Part shown: piece by piece, positions 6,306 to 6,712 of the stretch
Position numbering within the stretch: position 1 is the stretch's first letter
How the letters are laid out: every line of letters begins with the position of its first letter
Source: an uncultured Coriobacteriaceae bacterium
Lineage (GTDB): Bacteria > Actinomycetota > Coriobacteriia > Coriobacteriales > Eggerthellaceae
Assembly (NCBI GenBank): GCA_902767025.1
Contig: CACXFZ010000148.1
Span: 1 to 6,712, forward strand
Direction: 5' to 3'
DNA: 6,712 bases
Translations under genes and position numbers: made by a program
Notes under the pieces: generated by a model
The model's input: only the letters and a program-made list of their open reading frames with translations
Database searches by the model: none
What the model was told of the DNA's origin: nothing

Positions 6306-6712
6306 ATGAGCGAAGACGTCCGCGACGACGAGGAAATCATCTACTTCGAAGACGAAGACGAAGACGAGGAGTGGGAAAACATCGAAGACGACGATGTCGA
6401 GTACGACTACGTCGACGACGATGAAGAATGGGACGAGGACGACCTCGACGACGAGGATGAGTGGGACGACGAAGACGACGATGACTACGAGGATGAGGAA
6501 GACGACGACTTCGAGTACGAAGACGAAGACGTCGAAGACGATGATGAATACGAATACGAAGATGACTACGAGGATGAAGACGAAGACGACGAGCTAGACG
6601 AAGAAGAAGACGAGTACGAAGAATGCGAGTACGAAGACGAAGACCTCGAGGACGACGAGTGGGAAGAAGACGACGAAGACCTCGAGGACGAATACGAATA
6701 CGAGGATGACGA
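6306..6712 (+). CDS. Hyperacidic Asp/Glu-rich protein of unknown function (3' end outside window)
   Basis: I do not recognise this gene. The frame is open from the ATG at 6306 to the window edge, giving 135 complete codons and no stop. Of these residues 101 are acidic (52 Asp, 49 Glu), 18 aromatic (12 Tyr, 4 Trp, 2 Phe) and 11 aliphatic; there is one Arg (residue 6), one Cys (107) and no Lys, His, Gly or Pro. No signal peptide or membrane segment is visible. Repeated motifs include EYEDED followed by V or L (70-76, 108-114) and EYEYEDD (81-87, 129-135). Tyr is always TAC, Val always GTC and Ile always ATC, as expected of a GC-rich host, so the low GC (about 52%) follows from amino-acid content rather than recent transfer. 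It follows smpB by eight bases with a strong ribosome-binding site. It may be a complete acidic disordered protein or the acidic N-terminus of a larger one; a cation-binding, nucleic-acid-mimic or chaperone role is speculation. Confidence 0.8.
   Translation, partial: MSEDVRDDEEIIYFEDEDEDEEWENIEDDDVEYDYVDDDEEWDEDDLDDEDEWDDEDDDDYEDEEDDDFEYEDEDVEDDDEYEYEDDYEDEDEDDELDEEEDEYEECEYEDEDLEDDEWEEDDEDLEDEYEYEDD
6636..6691 (+). repeat. 20-bp exact direct repeat with 36-bp period inside the acidic gene
   Basis: GACGAAGACCTCGAGGACGA occurs at 6636-6655 and again at 6672-6691, offset by 36 bases (12 codons), so the reading frame is kept. It encodes DEDLED in both copies. This is consistent with growth of the acidic region by in-frame tandem duplication, though low-complexity GAC/GAA codon runs raise the chance of coincidental matches. 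Confidence 0.6.

Noticed and set aside
6394..6597. 67-codon Thr/Met/Lys-rich frame inside the acidic gene
   Set aside because: It is the shifted reading of GAC/GAA repeats (ACG, ATG, AAG codons), with no ribosome-binding site. The frame from 6306 has a strong site and is open throughout.
6298..6712. tmRNA (ssrA) gene directly after smpB
   Set aside because: This region is an uninterrupted acidic reading frame. It lacks a tRNA-like acceptor end and a tag-peptide reading frame, so ssrA must lie elsewhere.

Overview
This is a compact, GC-rich bacterial segment. All genes lie on the + strand and are packed with spacers of 5 to 75 bases. The protein families (FtsX, S41 C-terminal protease, RNase R, PrsW, M42 aminopeptidase, SmpB), the strong preference for G or C in third codon positions, and the ftsX–S41 protease and rnr–smpB neighbourhoods suggest a high-GC Gram-positive. 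A member of the Coriobacteriia (Eggerthella/Slackia-like actinobacteria) is my best guess, inferred from protein style and gene order rather than from any marker.

Layout: (1) 1-487, the C-terminal half of the cell-division ABC transporter permease FtsX. (2) 513-1793, a membrane-anchored PDZ/S41 C-terminal-processing-type protease whose nucleophile motif is out of register. (3) 1800-3854, RNase R. (4) 3855-3929, the only sizeable spacer. It holds an extended -10 promoter lying exactly in the loop of a perfect inverted repeat, with a competing hairpin overlapping it. (5) 3930-4721, a PrsW-family intramembrane metalloprotease. (6) 4735-5823, an M42 metallo-aminopeptidase. (7) 5830-6297, SmpB. 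(8) 6306 to the window edge, the start of an extremely acidic protein. No tRNA, rRNA, CRISPR array or insertion sequence was seen, and ssrA (tmRNA), often next to smpB, is not in the window.

The genes fall into an envelope/division group (FtsX, S41 protease) and an RNA and protein quality-control group (RNase R, SmpB, the M42 peptidase for peptide recycling). PrsW may link to envelope-stress signalling. RNase R and SmpB act together in trans-translation in bacteria where this has been studied. Here the prsW-M42 pair, with its own promoter, sits between them.

The most novel item is the final ORF. It has a strong ribosome-binding site overlapping the smpB stop codon and is open for all 135 visible codons. 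About 75% of its residues are Asp or Glu, with one Arg and no Lys. Aromatic residues recur about every ten positions. It resembles no family I can name, and its 3' end is outside the window.
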